A stretch of 64,000 nucleotides of DNA from JAHJQQ01 sp963737555. GTDB taxonomy: Bacteria; Pseudomonadota; Gammaproteobacteria; Thiohalobacterales; Thiohalobacteraceae. This document shows positions 25,412-33,038 of this stretch, piece after piece. Where the stretch lies: contig CAVTTB010000001.1 in assembly GCA_963737555.1 (NCBI GenBank), forward strand, positions 1-64,000. The letters run 5' to 3'. Made by a program: the position numbers and the translations under genes. Each line of letters begins with the position of its first letter. Within the stretch, counting starts at the first letter, position 1. The notes beneath the pieces are model-generated. The model was not told where the DNA came from. It made no database searches and saw nothing but the letters and a program-made list of their open reading frames with translations.

Positions 25412-27419
25412 TACCCATGATGTTGGAAACCGTAGTCCGCTGGATAAGGTCCGCAGTCAATTAGTTGCCGTGCTTCCTATTCGTCGGCATCGAAGCGGGT
25501 CTGGGCTACAGATATCGGGTTTGATACTAGAGAGGCTAAGGCAGTTTCCAGAACCGAAACCACCAGTGGTCTTGTTTGATGATGCGCTGATGAGTGGAAG
25601 AACCTACGCAGATTTGAAGCGATTATTGCGAAGCATGGGATTCATGGAAATGTACTCACTGGCCATGGTGGACCAGCAGCGGTTTCCATCAGCGGACCAT
25701 ATGGAATCACAGAACCATTACTGCTATTGGCGGTTAGACCTGCCCTCACTGGGGGGCAAGAATAACTGCCCCCTCTGTCAGGCGGGGCGGCGAGTCGGCG
25801 ACTTGGCGGATGGCCTCACCAATCCTTTGCATCGTGAACGCATAAAATCGTGGCGGGACTCTTGGCGGCCCTTGAATCCAGCGACACAATGGGGTGATAG
25901 CGGGCTACGGCCAATCCCCCTTTGGCTGAATAAGCCCGAGCGTAAATTCTCTATCGAACCCGACCCGGACAAGCCAGGGTATTATCGACAGATTGGCGGA
26001 GACCAGCAGCAAATTCGGATAACCAACACTGCGGGACTCGTCGCCTATGTGAGCGAGTTGCACTCCATAACTTCTCATGATGACCTTTCACTGCGGATGC
26101 TCAAGAAGGAGTCATTATCGCACGAAGCCCGCATTCAGTTGCTGGCAAGTCAGCTTCTGTTGTTCTCAGGCGAATTCGATAGAGATTTGGCCCACGATCT
26201 GGGCCAAGAGTTAATGATAGCGCTATGGGATGCCGAATCACATGATCGTCATACAGCCTTGGCTGTATTGACCCTCGTCGGATGTGGTGATGCGTTTCTC
26301 AAAGAGATCGTCATACGGTTCTTCGCCGAAGAGTCTCACAAGAGCGTAGCAGTAACCCGAAGCATCGATGTTACATTGTTGCTAGCCATGGTGTTGCTCT
26401 TAGAGAAATCTGCCGCGCAGCCTGATCCAAGACTAACCTGGCTTACCGACCTGGATGCTGTGCGAGGCCTTCTGAAGCCACGCAACAAAATCGAGGTGTA
26501 TGGCTGGCTCCACCGTTTGGTGGCAGATAACCCCGGAAAATCCCATTCATCACCACTTCATCGCCTGAAAAATGCTGCTGAGGATCCCCGAATCCTCACT
26601 TTAGCGTTTCTCAGGACAGTGCTCCTGTCGGTTGGGCGGCTTCAATCCATCTTGGACCATCTTCCCCCGTATAGGCTTCGCGCGGAATGCGATGGTCATA
26701 AGAAATACGACACGATCCAAGGAGAAGTGAAAAGGGCATGTGATGAGCTTACTGCGAAGCTAAACAAGCTCTTGAGTAGTAGCTCCGGAGAGAGCGACAG
26801 TAAGCAAGTGCTCGACGAGGCGAAAGCCTGTGCCGCAAAGGCATTGTTCGAAGCGGGTAAATTGCACGATGGAGTGTTCACTCCGTTCGGTATTCGTGTA
26901 GTGAAGAATGAACAAGACGGTGGTGAGCCTCTCCTTCTGAAAAATCTCCGAGATCTGCTACACGAGTGGGAGGGGAAATCGGTCCATTGGCACAGCCCGT
27001 CACCTTATGAAATAGGGCAGCAGCGCAAGGCGCTTAACAAACCGGATATGTTCGAAGTATACGTCCTTTGGGATGCTGGATTGGTTGAGGCTATTCGAGA
27101 TATTTTGACCAACGTTCGCCACAGCGACACAGCCTTCAAGAATCCGTGGATAGATAACGGTGCAGAAGACGCTTACCTTTGGTGTCGCCTGGAGATGCAA
27201 GAGCAAGTGGTCAGTATCGACCTGTGCAGTCATGCCAAGAACCCTACGGAAGCCGCAGTAGCGATGAATACAAGGCTGAGCCCCAGCCGTGCCTTCCTTG
27301 TTGATTCCGGGGCTACCCTGCATTGTGAAGCCTGGGGGAGCGACAAGATGGTCACATGTATTCACATTCCCTATGCGCACACTTTGCGCGTGACAACAGA
27401 GGTGGCAAACAATGGCTAG
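25254..27419 (+). CDS. phosphoribosyltransferase-like / degenerate GHKL-like C-terminal part
   Basis: A 721-codon frame; only the part after about 25370 is likely translated as a continuation of the preceding gene. It holds a PRTase core with a PRPP-loop motif VVLFDDALMSGRTYADL (compare the family VDDVLTTGxT), preceded by a VAVLPIRRH strand. A possible zinc pair NNCPLCQAG follows. A long helical region comes next. The last 130 residues look like a second, degenerate GHKL fold (VEAIRDILTNVRHSD as N-box, SIDLCSHAKN, then two strands to the C-terminus). The stop overlaps the ATG of the receiver-phosphoesterase gene, so the pair is co-translated. Its biochemical role is unknown; nucleotide chemistry is suggested by the PRTase motif only. 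Confidence 0.6.
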   Translation: MKRVKSYLARFGKITTGNYFRKASQKRTPCSCAPSHPVTDHVVDRFLNLLAVDTHDVGNRSPLDKVRSQLVAVLPIRRHRSGSGLQISGLILERLRQFPEPKPPVVLFDDALMSGRTYADLKRLLRSMGFMEMYSLAMVDQQRFPSADHMESQNHYCYWRLDLPSLGGKNNCPLCQAGRRVGDLADGLTNPLHRERIKSWRDSWRPLNPATQWGDSGLRPIPLWLNKPERKFSIEPDPDKPGYYRQIGGDQQQIRITNTAGLVAYVSELHSITSHDDLSLRMLKKESLSHEARIQLLASQLLLFSGEFDRDLAHDLGQELMIALWDAESHDRHTALAVLTLVGCGDAFLKEIVIRFFAEESHKSVAVTRSIDVTLLLAMVLLLEKSAAQPDPRLTWLTDLDAVRGLLKPRNKIEVYGWLHRLVADNPGKSHSSPLHRLKNAAEDPRILTLAFLRTVLLSVGRLQSILDHLPPYRLRAECDGHKKYDTIQGEVKRACDELTAKLNKLLSSSSGESDSKQVLDEAKACAAKALFEAGKLHDGVFTPFGIRVVKNEQDGGEPLLLKNLRDLLHEWEGKSVHWHSPSPYEIGQQRKALNKPDMFEVYVLWDAGLVEAIRDILTNVRHSDTAFKNPWIDNGAEDAYLWCRLEMQEQVVSIDLCSHAKNPTEAAVAMNTRLSPSRAFLVDSGATLHCEAWGSDKMVTCIHIPYAHTLRVTTEVANNG

Positions 27420-28881
27420 GTACCGTGTCCTGGTGGTTGATGATGAGATGACATCGAACGAGAATCTGTTCAAGCGCTTATTCCAGGGTGACTCCGATTT
27501 CGCATGGGAGCCGGCCTCGACTTGGGATGAGTGCAACAAAGATAGACTGCGAGCGTTCGACGCGATTCTCTTGGATGTCAATCTCGATCACTGGGGTAAG
27601 ACATTGCTGGATGCGTTCAAGATTGTGGAGGAGAAATGTCCTGTAGTGCTGGTGAGTCAATATTGGCCCGAGACAAGAACTCACCGACATATATCTGAGG
27701 CACTGGCAGGAGCTAAGACAGTGAATCTTGCTGGTACCCTGGCGCTCAATGACCTGGGCCGCGATGGGTGGGAAGGACATGCGGCAAGTATGCTCTCCCA
27801 GCTTCGACTTGTGATTGCGCGTCATCGGCAACAGGGCGCGCTCGATCTTGGTGAGAGCGATCCCATTCGCATTCTGCATCTCTCTGATCCTCAGTATGGT
27901 GACCCCAGCGAAGATAACCTCGCATTTCTGGTGATGAAGGAGATCTCCAGGTATGTACTCGGGGATCTGAGATTGAAGATTCACTTCATTGCGATTACGG
28001 GGGATATCACGTACAGCGGTCAGCCAGGGGAGTTCGTGACGGCAGAGGAAAAGCTGAAGTCGCTGGTAAAGGAGATTTTGCCCAATCGCGAAGATTGGCG
28101 AGAGCGCTTACTCATCGTCCCTGGAAACCATGATGTCGACCTGCTGTTGACGTCGGCTGACGAGATTCAGTACAAGTTTGGCGATCTAAATCCCATAGTC
28201 GTGACACCGGGCTCGACAGACATTTCTCATCGCCGCTATGGGCTGCAAGCCTTCCGGGACTTCGCATGGCGGCTGTCTGGAAATCCGCACTGGCGGGACT
28301 CAAATGATTTATTGTGGACTAATGACTCATTTCGTCATCTTGGGGTTCGCTTCTACATGTTGAATAGTGCAGCGGTCATTGATTCCAGAAGCCCAAAGAA
28401 CTATGAGATTCCCATAACGGCGCTGGATAATCTCGTCGGCAATCACTCTTCGGACGAGGGACTATTCGGCATGGTTCTCGCGCATCATGGCCCCATAGCC
28501 ACTGGCATGAATGCCAGAGAGGCCATACAGAATTGGCCACAAGTTTCGAAATCAATTCAGAACACCCCGATTCGAATGTTTATCCATGGACACGGTCACG
28601 CAAGGTTGGCCGACGTGGTTTCACTGACGAGCGAGGCGAAGTTCCGAAAAGTTGAGGGGAAGCTGGATCATGGGGAGATGCTGAGAGTTATGGCGCCATC
28701 GACCCACATCAAAGTGGAAAATGAGGACGTCAACGCGAAACCGGTGGAGCCAAGAGGTTTTAATCTGATCACGCTCAACCGCAGCTATGGAAAAGTGGAA
28801 AGTGTGGACGTTGATTCCTACGAGCTTACCGATGGCTCCCCCCACCGCGCGAAAGATGCGTCATGGTCTGTTAGGGTATGA
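27412..28881 (+). CDS. response-regulator receiver fused to calcineurin-like metallophosphoesterase
   Basis: A 489-residue protein. Residues 1-140 are a receiver domain: YRVLVVDDE gives the acidic pair, AILLDVNL the phospho-acceptor Asp near residue 58, and VVLVSQ the Ser switch position. Residues about 155-400 are a calcineurin-like phosphoesterase with LHLSDPQYG, ITGDIT, VPGNHDVD, LAHHGP and HGHGHARL. In the first motif the usual DxH is DPQ, so one metal-site His is replaced by Gln. The ATG overlaps the preceding stop (ATGGCTAG). The layout suggests that a signal from the GHKL partner controls a nucleotidase, nuclease or phosphodiesterase effector, reminiscent of two-component defence systems; this is inference. 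No signal peptide. Confidence 0.8.
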   Translation: MARYRVLVVDDEMTSNENLFKRLFQGDSDFAWEPASTWDECNKDRLRAFDAILLDVNLDHWGKTLLDAFKIVEEKCPVVLVSQYWPETRTHRHISEALAGAKTVNLAGTLALNDLGRDGWEGHAASMLSQLRLVIARHRQQGALDLGESDPIRILHLSDPQYGDPSEDNLAFLVMKEISRYVLGDLRLKIHFIAITGDITYSGQPGEFVTAEEKLKSLVKEILPNREDWRERLLIVPGNHDVDLLLTSADEIQYKFGDLNPIVVTPGSTDISHRRYGLQAFRDFAWRLSGNPHWRDSNDLLWTNDSFRHLGVRFYMLNSAAVIDSRSPKNYEIPITALDNLVGNHSSDEGLFGMVLAHHGPIATGMNAREAIQNWPQVSKSIQNTPIRMFIHGHGHARLADVVSLTSEAKFRKVEGKLDHGEMLRVMAPSTHIKVENEDVNAKPVEPRGFNLITLNRSYGKVESVDVDSYELTDGSPHRAKDASWSVRV

Positions 28882-29166
28882 GAACGGAACTCACTTGCCG
28901 GGAAAATTCGGTGTCAGAGGAAAATCGGGGACAGAGTGCAATTCTCGGTAATAATTATAAAAAATGTTCTCTCTGTTGGACCTGTGGTGAGCACAGAGAT
29001 AAAAAATGGTACGCTGGTGGTACAGTGCGAAATAGTCTCTAAGTTCGCCAGTGAGCTGAAATGTGCGCTAACTGACTGTTTTAGGGGTTTTAGTGATGTG
29101 CGCTCAAGTTCTGTAGTGTGCGCTAAAAACACTCAAATAAACATAAAGTTACAGTCTTATGTCCAG

Positions 29167-29212
29167 ATTCGTAATCAGTAGGTCGAAGGTTCGACTCCTT
29201 TCAACGGCACCA
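29167..29212 (+). other. element attachment site: 3' part of tRNA-Thr(CGT)
   Basis: The 46 bp read as a tRNA from the anticodon loop (TTCGTAA, anticodon CGT) through the T-arm (GAAGG-TTCGACT-CCTTT) to the acceptor strand CAACGGC, discriminator A and CCA. It closely parallels the 3' half of E. coli thrW, a common integration site. The matching 5' half (an acceptor beginning GCCGTTG, and a D-arm) is absent upstream; the anticodon stem is not properly paired and 28882-29166 holds no RNA gene. The piece is therefore a duplicated att core at the right end of the element rather than a working tRNA. The intact tRNA should lie at the left end, outside the window. Confidence 0.75.
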
Positions 29213-29232
29213 TACAATCAGTGAGTTACGAG

Positions 29233-29255
29233 AGCCCGCCTTGTGCGGGCTTTTT
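29233..29255 (+). terminator. Rho-independent terminator beyond the att site
   Basis: Stem AGCCCGC/GCGGGCT with a 5-nt loop and a T5 run, 20 bp after the tRNA fragment. It presumably was the terminator of the tRNA-Thr gene before integration. The same 29-bp sequence recurs at 38357-38385. Confidence 0.75.
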
Positions 29256-29299
29256 CGTGTGGACGCTATGTAGACTGAATTTCTAGCATGGATGTTAAA

Positions 29300-29324
29300 G
29301 AGGCCCGCCTTTTGAACGGGCCTC
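29300..29324 (-). terminator. terminator of the dockerin-protein gene
   Basis: An 8-bp stem GAGGCCCG/CGGGCCTC with a 9-nt loop, followed on the minus strand by TTTAA. It lies about 45 bp beyond the stop of the 29370-31790 gene. Confidence 0.55.
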
Positions 29325-29369
29325 ACATTACTCATTATTGTCTGGTTGCTGCTGTCAGAATTGTCCGGC

Positions 29370-31790
29370 CTATTGCGCAATGCCGCTTGGGCCCGGCAAG
29401 CCGAAAAACATTGATTTCAATATTCCAAGATCTGTGAAGTTGACGCGTCCATCACCGTTTAGGTCGGCATCTGGATTAGAGCTATAAAACTCGGAGCGTA
29501 ACATCCCAAGATCAATAAAGTTTACGATTCCGTCATTGTTAAGATCAGGATCGCAAATATTCCCGAATCCATCGCCGTTAGTATCTCGCTGATTACCGTT
29601 AGAGACGAGAGTGCAATTATCTCTCTGGTCAGCCATGCCATCTCCATCATGGTCTGGTAGTAGGGTTGAAACGCTGCCTAGAGTATTAATCAGTCCTGTA
29701 ATTGAGCTGTTGTCGTTAGGGCCACCATCATGAAGGGTAACTTGTATGCAGTTATAACCTTCGATGAGTCCTGTTAGATATGCAGAACTGCTTGGAGAAG
29801 GGCAAGAGCCATATGAGCCCATCGCTGAACTGATTTTATTATTAAGTCCATCTACAACGAAGTTTCTCCATGCAAAATTGGTGGTGTTGAATACACGGTA
29901 CACAGAGTTTGCACTAATGGGCTGCATTAAGGGTAATACGATATTTGCTGTGCCACCCGAATTGCCCGAGATATCCACGTTCAAGTCGATGCAAATTGGG
30001 GAGCATTGCAAGTTAATCGTCGGATCGGTGTCACGGTTAATGCCGGCCATATCCATTTGAGCCAGGGATAAATAGCCGCTCATTGAATTCATGGCTGATG
30101 CTACGAATCCTGGCGACCAGCCTATAATGCCCATGCCACCAACTGAAGGTATTGATATTGTGGCGGCTAGGCCGCCAATATTTGCGATTTGCCCAGGTGT
30201 CGCGTCACTATCATTAAAGCCTCCATCTGTGATCATCAGCTGAATACAATCATTACCTGTAATTAAGCCCGGTGTATAGCCGGGACTCCCGGCTGGTGGG
30301 CAGGTAGATTGGGCCAACACGGTCGTGCGTTGAGCGGAAGCCACTGCATCGCCTGATCCTGACACAAAATGTTGCCACGCTCCGTTCATGTAGCTGCGAT
30401 ATACAGCATTTTCCGGGATCGTTGTATTCAATGGCAACACTACTTGAGCTATGTTGCCGATGTTAAGGTTATTGATTATGTAGTCGAAACAGCCTCCAAT
30501 ACATTGGCCGGCCATATCACCATCTTCAGGTGCTGAGGTAGTAATGCTACCTGAGAAATTCCCAATATTGCTTGCGGGGATATTGGTGTAAACAGCAATG
30601 CTGACAGTGGCCATGTTTGATGGTTCTGCATAGATATCAGCTACCGTATACGTACATTCATCGATGCCAGTAAAGCCATATGCCGCAGTATAGGTCGCGG
30701 TTCCATCGTTATTATTTAGAATGTTCGCTGCGTTTGAGCAGGTGATATTTAAAGTTGTCCAGTCTATGTTGTCATCAATAGTGGTCACTTGGGTATTGAA
30801 ATCAATAGATGTGGGCGTTGTACCTACAGTCACAACAGGGAAATTTTGGGCTGTGGGTGGTGGTGTATCTGGCATGATTGTGACATTGACTGTATCCGTC
30901 GCAGTATCCAGACCATCGCTGACCCTCACAGTAAAGCTATCCGTGCCCGGAGCGCCGCTGGTATCGGTGTAGGTGCCGCCCGAGCAGTTAGCCTGTACGG
31001 TTGCTGTGCCGGTGGCGCCCTGGGAACTGATGGAACAGGTGAGGCTGGTATTTGCCACGCCGGTGCTTGGATTGGCGTCCGCAGCAGTCACTGTGAAAGC
31101 TTGAAGGGTACTCGGCAGGGCGCTGACATTCGGCACCGAAATCGTCGGCGCGTCGTTATTCACAACGCCTTCCAGGTGCAACTCGTACTTCACACCACCG
31201 AAGCCGGATGGGTCACCGGCCGGAACTGTCGCGCGGTAGTTGAGGACATAGGCGCCGCCGTTGGTGCCGTTCCAGGTGAGGTTACCCACACCATTCGTGA
31301 AGGTGCCTGTGGCGCCGGTATGGCCGGCGCCCGTGCCCGTCGTCCAGGCGCCGGTACTCATATTGATGCTGGGGATGCCGTTCCAGGTCACGCGCCAACC
31401 GTTCATGACCATGCCCGCAGTGCTGCCCGTGATCGCCACCGTGTTGAAGTGACTGCCGGTGTTGCCGAAGAAGTTCCAGGGTGCGTCGATGACATTGGTG
31501 TCGCCGCCGGTCGGCAGGCCGCTGTGGCTGGCGCCGGCGGTGGTGGTGGCGCCGATGACGATACCTCTGGTACCCATCACCTCTCCCGTCTTCTCAGTGT
31601 CGGCAATTTTGGCGTTGCCGTTGTTGTCCATGCCGAAATAAGAACCGGAAGCCCAGGCACCGCTGCTCGCGGTTACCGTGCCGGTTATGGTCAGCTGCGC
31701 ACCTCTGGGCAGTGCGGCCGAGTAAACGCTGGGGCTGGCGACGCCGAGTGCAAGGGCGATGGCCGAGGCAAGTTTGATGGGTGTGTCCAC
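29370..31790 (-). CDS. secreted dockerin-containing repeat protein
   Basis: An 806-residue exported protein. A signal peptide covers residues 1-25 (LASAIALALGVASPSVYSA). Ig-like repeats follow (about 215-400: APTISVPN...FTVTAADANP, DSFTVRVSDGLDTATDTVNV). Two copies of a choice-of-anchor-type domain carry Cys-rich CIGGCFDY / CSPICIDL and GYTPGLITGNDCIQLMITDGG / AYLTGLIEGYNCIQVTLHDGG motifs. A thrombospondin-type-3 calcium repeat (DHDGDGMADQRDNC) is next, and a C-terminal type I dockerin with two EF-hand-like loops (DLNNDGIVNFIDL, DLNGDGRVNFTDL). Dockerins bind cohesins; a cohesin-like protein is encoded just upstream. Function is probably surface- or matrix-associated. Confidence 0.8.
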   Translation of the reverse strand: MDTPIKLASAIALALGVASPSVYSAALPRGAQLTITGTVTASSGAWASGSYFGMDNNGNAKIADTEKTGEVMGTRGIVIGATTTAGASHSGLPTGGDTNVIDAPWNFFGNTGSHFNTVAITGSTAGMVMNGWRVTWNGIPSINMSTGAWTTGTGAGHTGATGTFTNGVGNLTWNGTNGGAYVLNYRATVPAGDPSGFGGVKYELHLEGVVNNDAPTISVPNVSALPSTLQAFTVTAADANPSTGVANTSLTCSISSQGATGTATVQANCSGGTYTDTSGAPGTDSFTVRVSDGLDTATDTVNVTIMPDTPPPTAQNFPVVTVGTTPTSIDFNTQVTTIDDNIDWTTLNITCSNAANILNNNDGTATYTAAYGFTGIDECTYTVADIYAEPSNMATVSIAVYTNIPASNIGNFSGSITTSAPEDGDMAGQCIGGCFDYIINNLNIGNIAQVVLPLNTTIPENAVYRSYMNGAWQHFVSGSGDAVASAQRTTVLAQSTCPPAGSPGYTPGLITGNDCIQLMITDGGFNDSDATPGQIANIGGLAATISIPSVGGMGIIGWSPGFVASAMNSMSGYLSLAQMDMAGINRDTDPTINLQCSPICIDLNVDISGNSGGTANIVLPLMQPISANSVYRVFNTTNFAWRNFVVDGLNNKISSAMGSYGSCPSPSSSAYLTGLIEGYNCIQVTLHDGGPNDNSSITGLINTLGSVSTLLPDHDGDGMADQRDNCTLVSNGNQRDTNGDGFGNICDPDLNNDGIVNFIDLGMLRSEFYSSNPDADLNGDGRVNFTDLGILKSMFFGLPGPSGIAQ

Positions 31791-31975
31791 GACCTAAATT
31801 CTCCTCGTGAAAATTATTCTAAATCCGTGCTTAGTGAAGTGAGCCACCAAGATGGTGGTGTTACATCGCTAAAGTGGCTTTATCTAGATGCTACGTCTAG
31901 CATTCTAGAGAGCCACACACACCATGTCTGATAGTGTTGGGCCATTAAGCTTTGGCTGCTATCTCCAATTCGGAG

Positions 31976-32569
31976 CTATATTTTCCGTTTGTGTTTCATG
32001 CCACCAATCAATGCGAGGCCACTCAACATCAACCAGCTTGCGGCAGGTAGAGGTACTGCGCTTACTTGTACTGCTGAGGGAATATACAAAACATTTGTTT
32101 GTGGCTCGTAAGTAAGTGCCGAAACAAAGGGGCCCGCAGCACCTACAGTTTCTACTGGCGTCAGACTGGTCGTCCCTGCGCCGATAGCAACGAAATTCAG
32201 AGTACCTACTAACGACGGGCCACTCAGGCCGCCAAAATTCCCAAATGCAATGTTAGTTACTGAATTAACTTGATTGATGCTGGGACTGCAGAGAATAGCG
32301 CCGGGGCAGGTCATTGCAGGGTCGGAGCTTGCGAGGAACGCGTTGTCGAAGGAGAAAGACGAAAAACTTAGAACTGATCCGTTATAGGTAATATCAATCC
32401 CGCCACCAAGCGTAGGTTCATCCGAAAAATCCATCCATATATCTACTGATACATTGTCGCCTAATTGAGCATTCATACTAAGGGGCGTGATTGATATCGT
32501 CGCAGCCTGGGTGGTGATAGTGGCAGTAGTCAATGCGATAGCACAGAGAACGTGTTTTAGAGTTTTCAT
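31976..32569 (-). CDS. PEP-CTERM protein with cohesin-like domain
   Basis: A 197-residue exported protein from the ATG at 32569, which follows a strong GGGAGG ribosome site (an ATG 5 codons earlier has none). After the signal peptide (VLCAIALTTATITTQA) comes a cohesin-type fold: LGDNVSVDIWMDFSDEP, GGGIDITYNGSVLSF, then VGTLNFVAIGAGTTSL. The C-terminus is a PEP-CTERM sorting signal: VPLPAASW, a hydrophobic helix (LMLSGLALIGG) and a basic end (KHKRK). Such proteins are processed by exosortase and linked to extracellular matrix. It shares strand and neighbourhood with the dockerin gene 186 bp downstream; an interaction is inferred. Confidence 0.82.
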   Translation of the reverse strand: MKTLKHVLCAIALTTATITTQAATISITPLSMNAQLGDNVSVDIWMDFSDEPTLGGGIDITYNGSVLSFSSFSFDNAFLASSDPAMTCPGAILCSPSINQVNSVTNIAFGNFGGLSGPSLVGTLNFVAIGAGTTSLTPVETVGAAGPFVSALTYEPQTNVLYIPSAVQVSAVPLPAASWLMLSGLALIGGMKHKRKI

Positions 32570-32634
32570 GTTAAATCCTCCCATTATTATTTAAGTTATG
32601 CTAAGTAGGAGGCGTTTATAGCATTATTTTCGTA

Positions 32635-32796
32635 GGCAGCACAGAGCCGGACGCCGTGGATCCTACGCTTCGGCACGCGCTTGGCCGTATACCTGAGCGG
32701 GATGACCGTGTTTTGCGTGTGATCTACAATCACGCCATCTAGCCGTGGCGGGTTGTGACCGCCTACTTCGACCGGGCACTGCGAGGCCAGTTATGA
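32635..32796 (+). pseudogene. DUF4258-like toxin remnant
   Basis: The frame GSTEPDAVDPTLRHALGRIPERDDRVLRVIYNH, an in-frame TAG, and then PWRVVTAYFDRALRGQL recall DUF4258 proteins, whose ends carry a similar VVTAYFxR strand. No start codon or N-terminal half is present. Its stop overlaps the DUF2283 ATG, as in intact toxin-antitoxin-like pairs. I read it as a decayed toxin left beside its partner. Confidence 0.5.
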
Positions 32797-32993
32797 AAAT
32801 GCACTATGACCAGAAATCCGATGCCCTCTACCTGCGGTTGGATGATTCACAGATCATCGAATCGGCCGAAGTGCAGCCGGGAATCATCCTTGATTATGAT
32901 GCCAACAATCAGGTGATCGGCGTCGAGATCCTGCGCGTCAAGGAACGCGTGCCTTCCGCTGACCTGAAGCATATCGATTTCAAGATTGCGTGA
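32793..32993 (+). CDS. DUF2283-family protein (possible antitoxin)
   Basis: A 66-residue protein with the complete DUF2283 signature: MHYDQKSDALYLRLDD, an IIESAEVQPGIILDYDA strand pair and VIGVEILRVKER. DUF2283 genes are regularly placed directly after DUF4258 genes in putative toxin-antitoxin pairs, and here the start overlaps the stop of a DUF4258-like remnant. The start at 32793 fits the overlap; a longer frame from 32745 has no family sequence. Confidence 0.8.
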   Translation: MKMHYDQKSDALYLRLDDSQIIESAEVQPGIILDYDANNQVIGVEILRVKERVPSADLKHIDFKIA

Positions 32994-33038
32994 GATGTTG
33001 CTCCGCTGCCGCGCTATGCAATCCGAAGAAATGGTCAT

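Noticed and set aside
22617..28881. Assignment of the GHKL/receiver pair to Detocs
   Set aside because: Detocs uses a recognisable histidine kinase, a buffering receiver and a receiver-PNP effector. Here no HisKA helix, no second receiver and no PNP domain are seen; only the general logic is similar.
28936..29212. Complete tRNA-Thr gene before the CCA at 29212
   Set aside because: No 5' acceptor strand complementary to CAACGGC and no D-arm in the preceding bases; the anticodon stem does not pair. Only the 3' part is present.
30789..31931. 380-codon plus-strand ORF opposite the dockerin gene
   Set aside because: It is antisense to the repeat-rich dockerin gene, is low-complexity (Gly/Ala/Arg/His), and has no domain; the minus-strand frame has a signal peptide, dockerin and TSP3 motifs.
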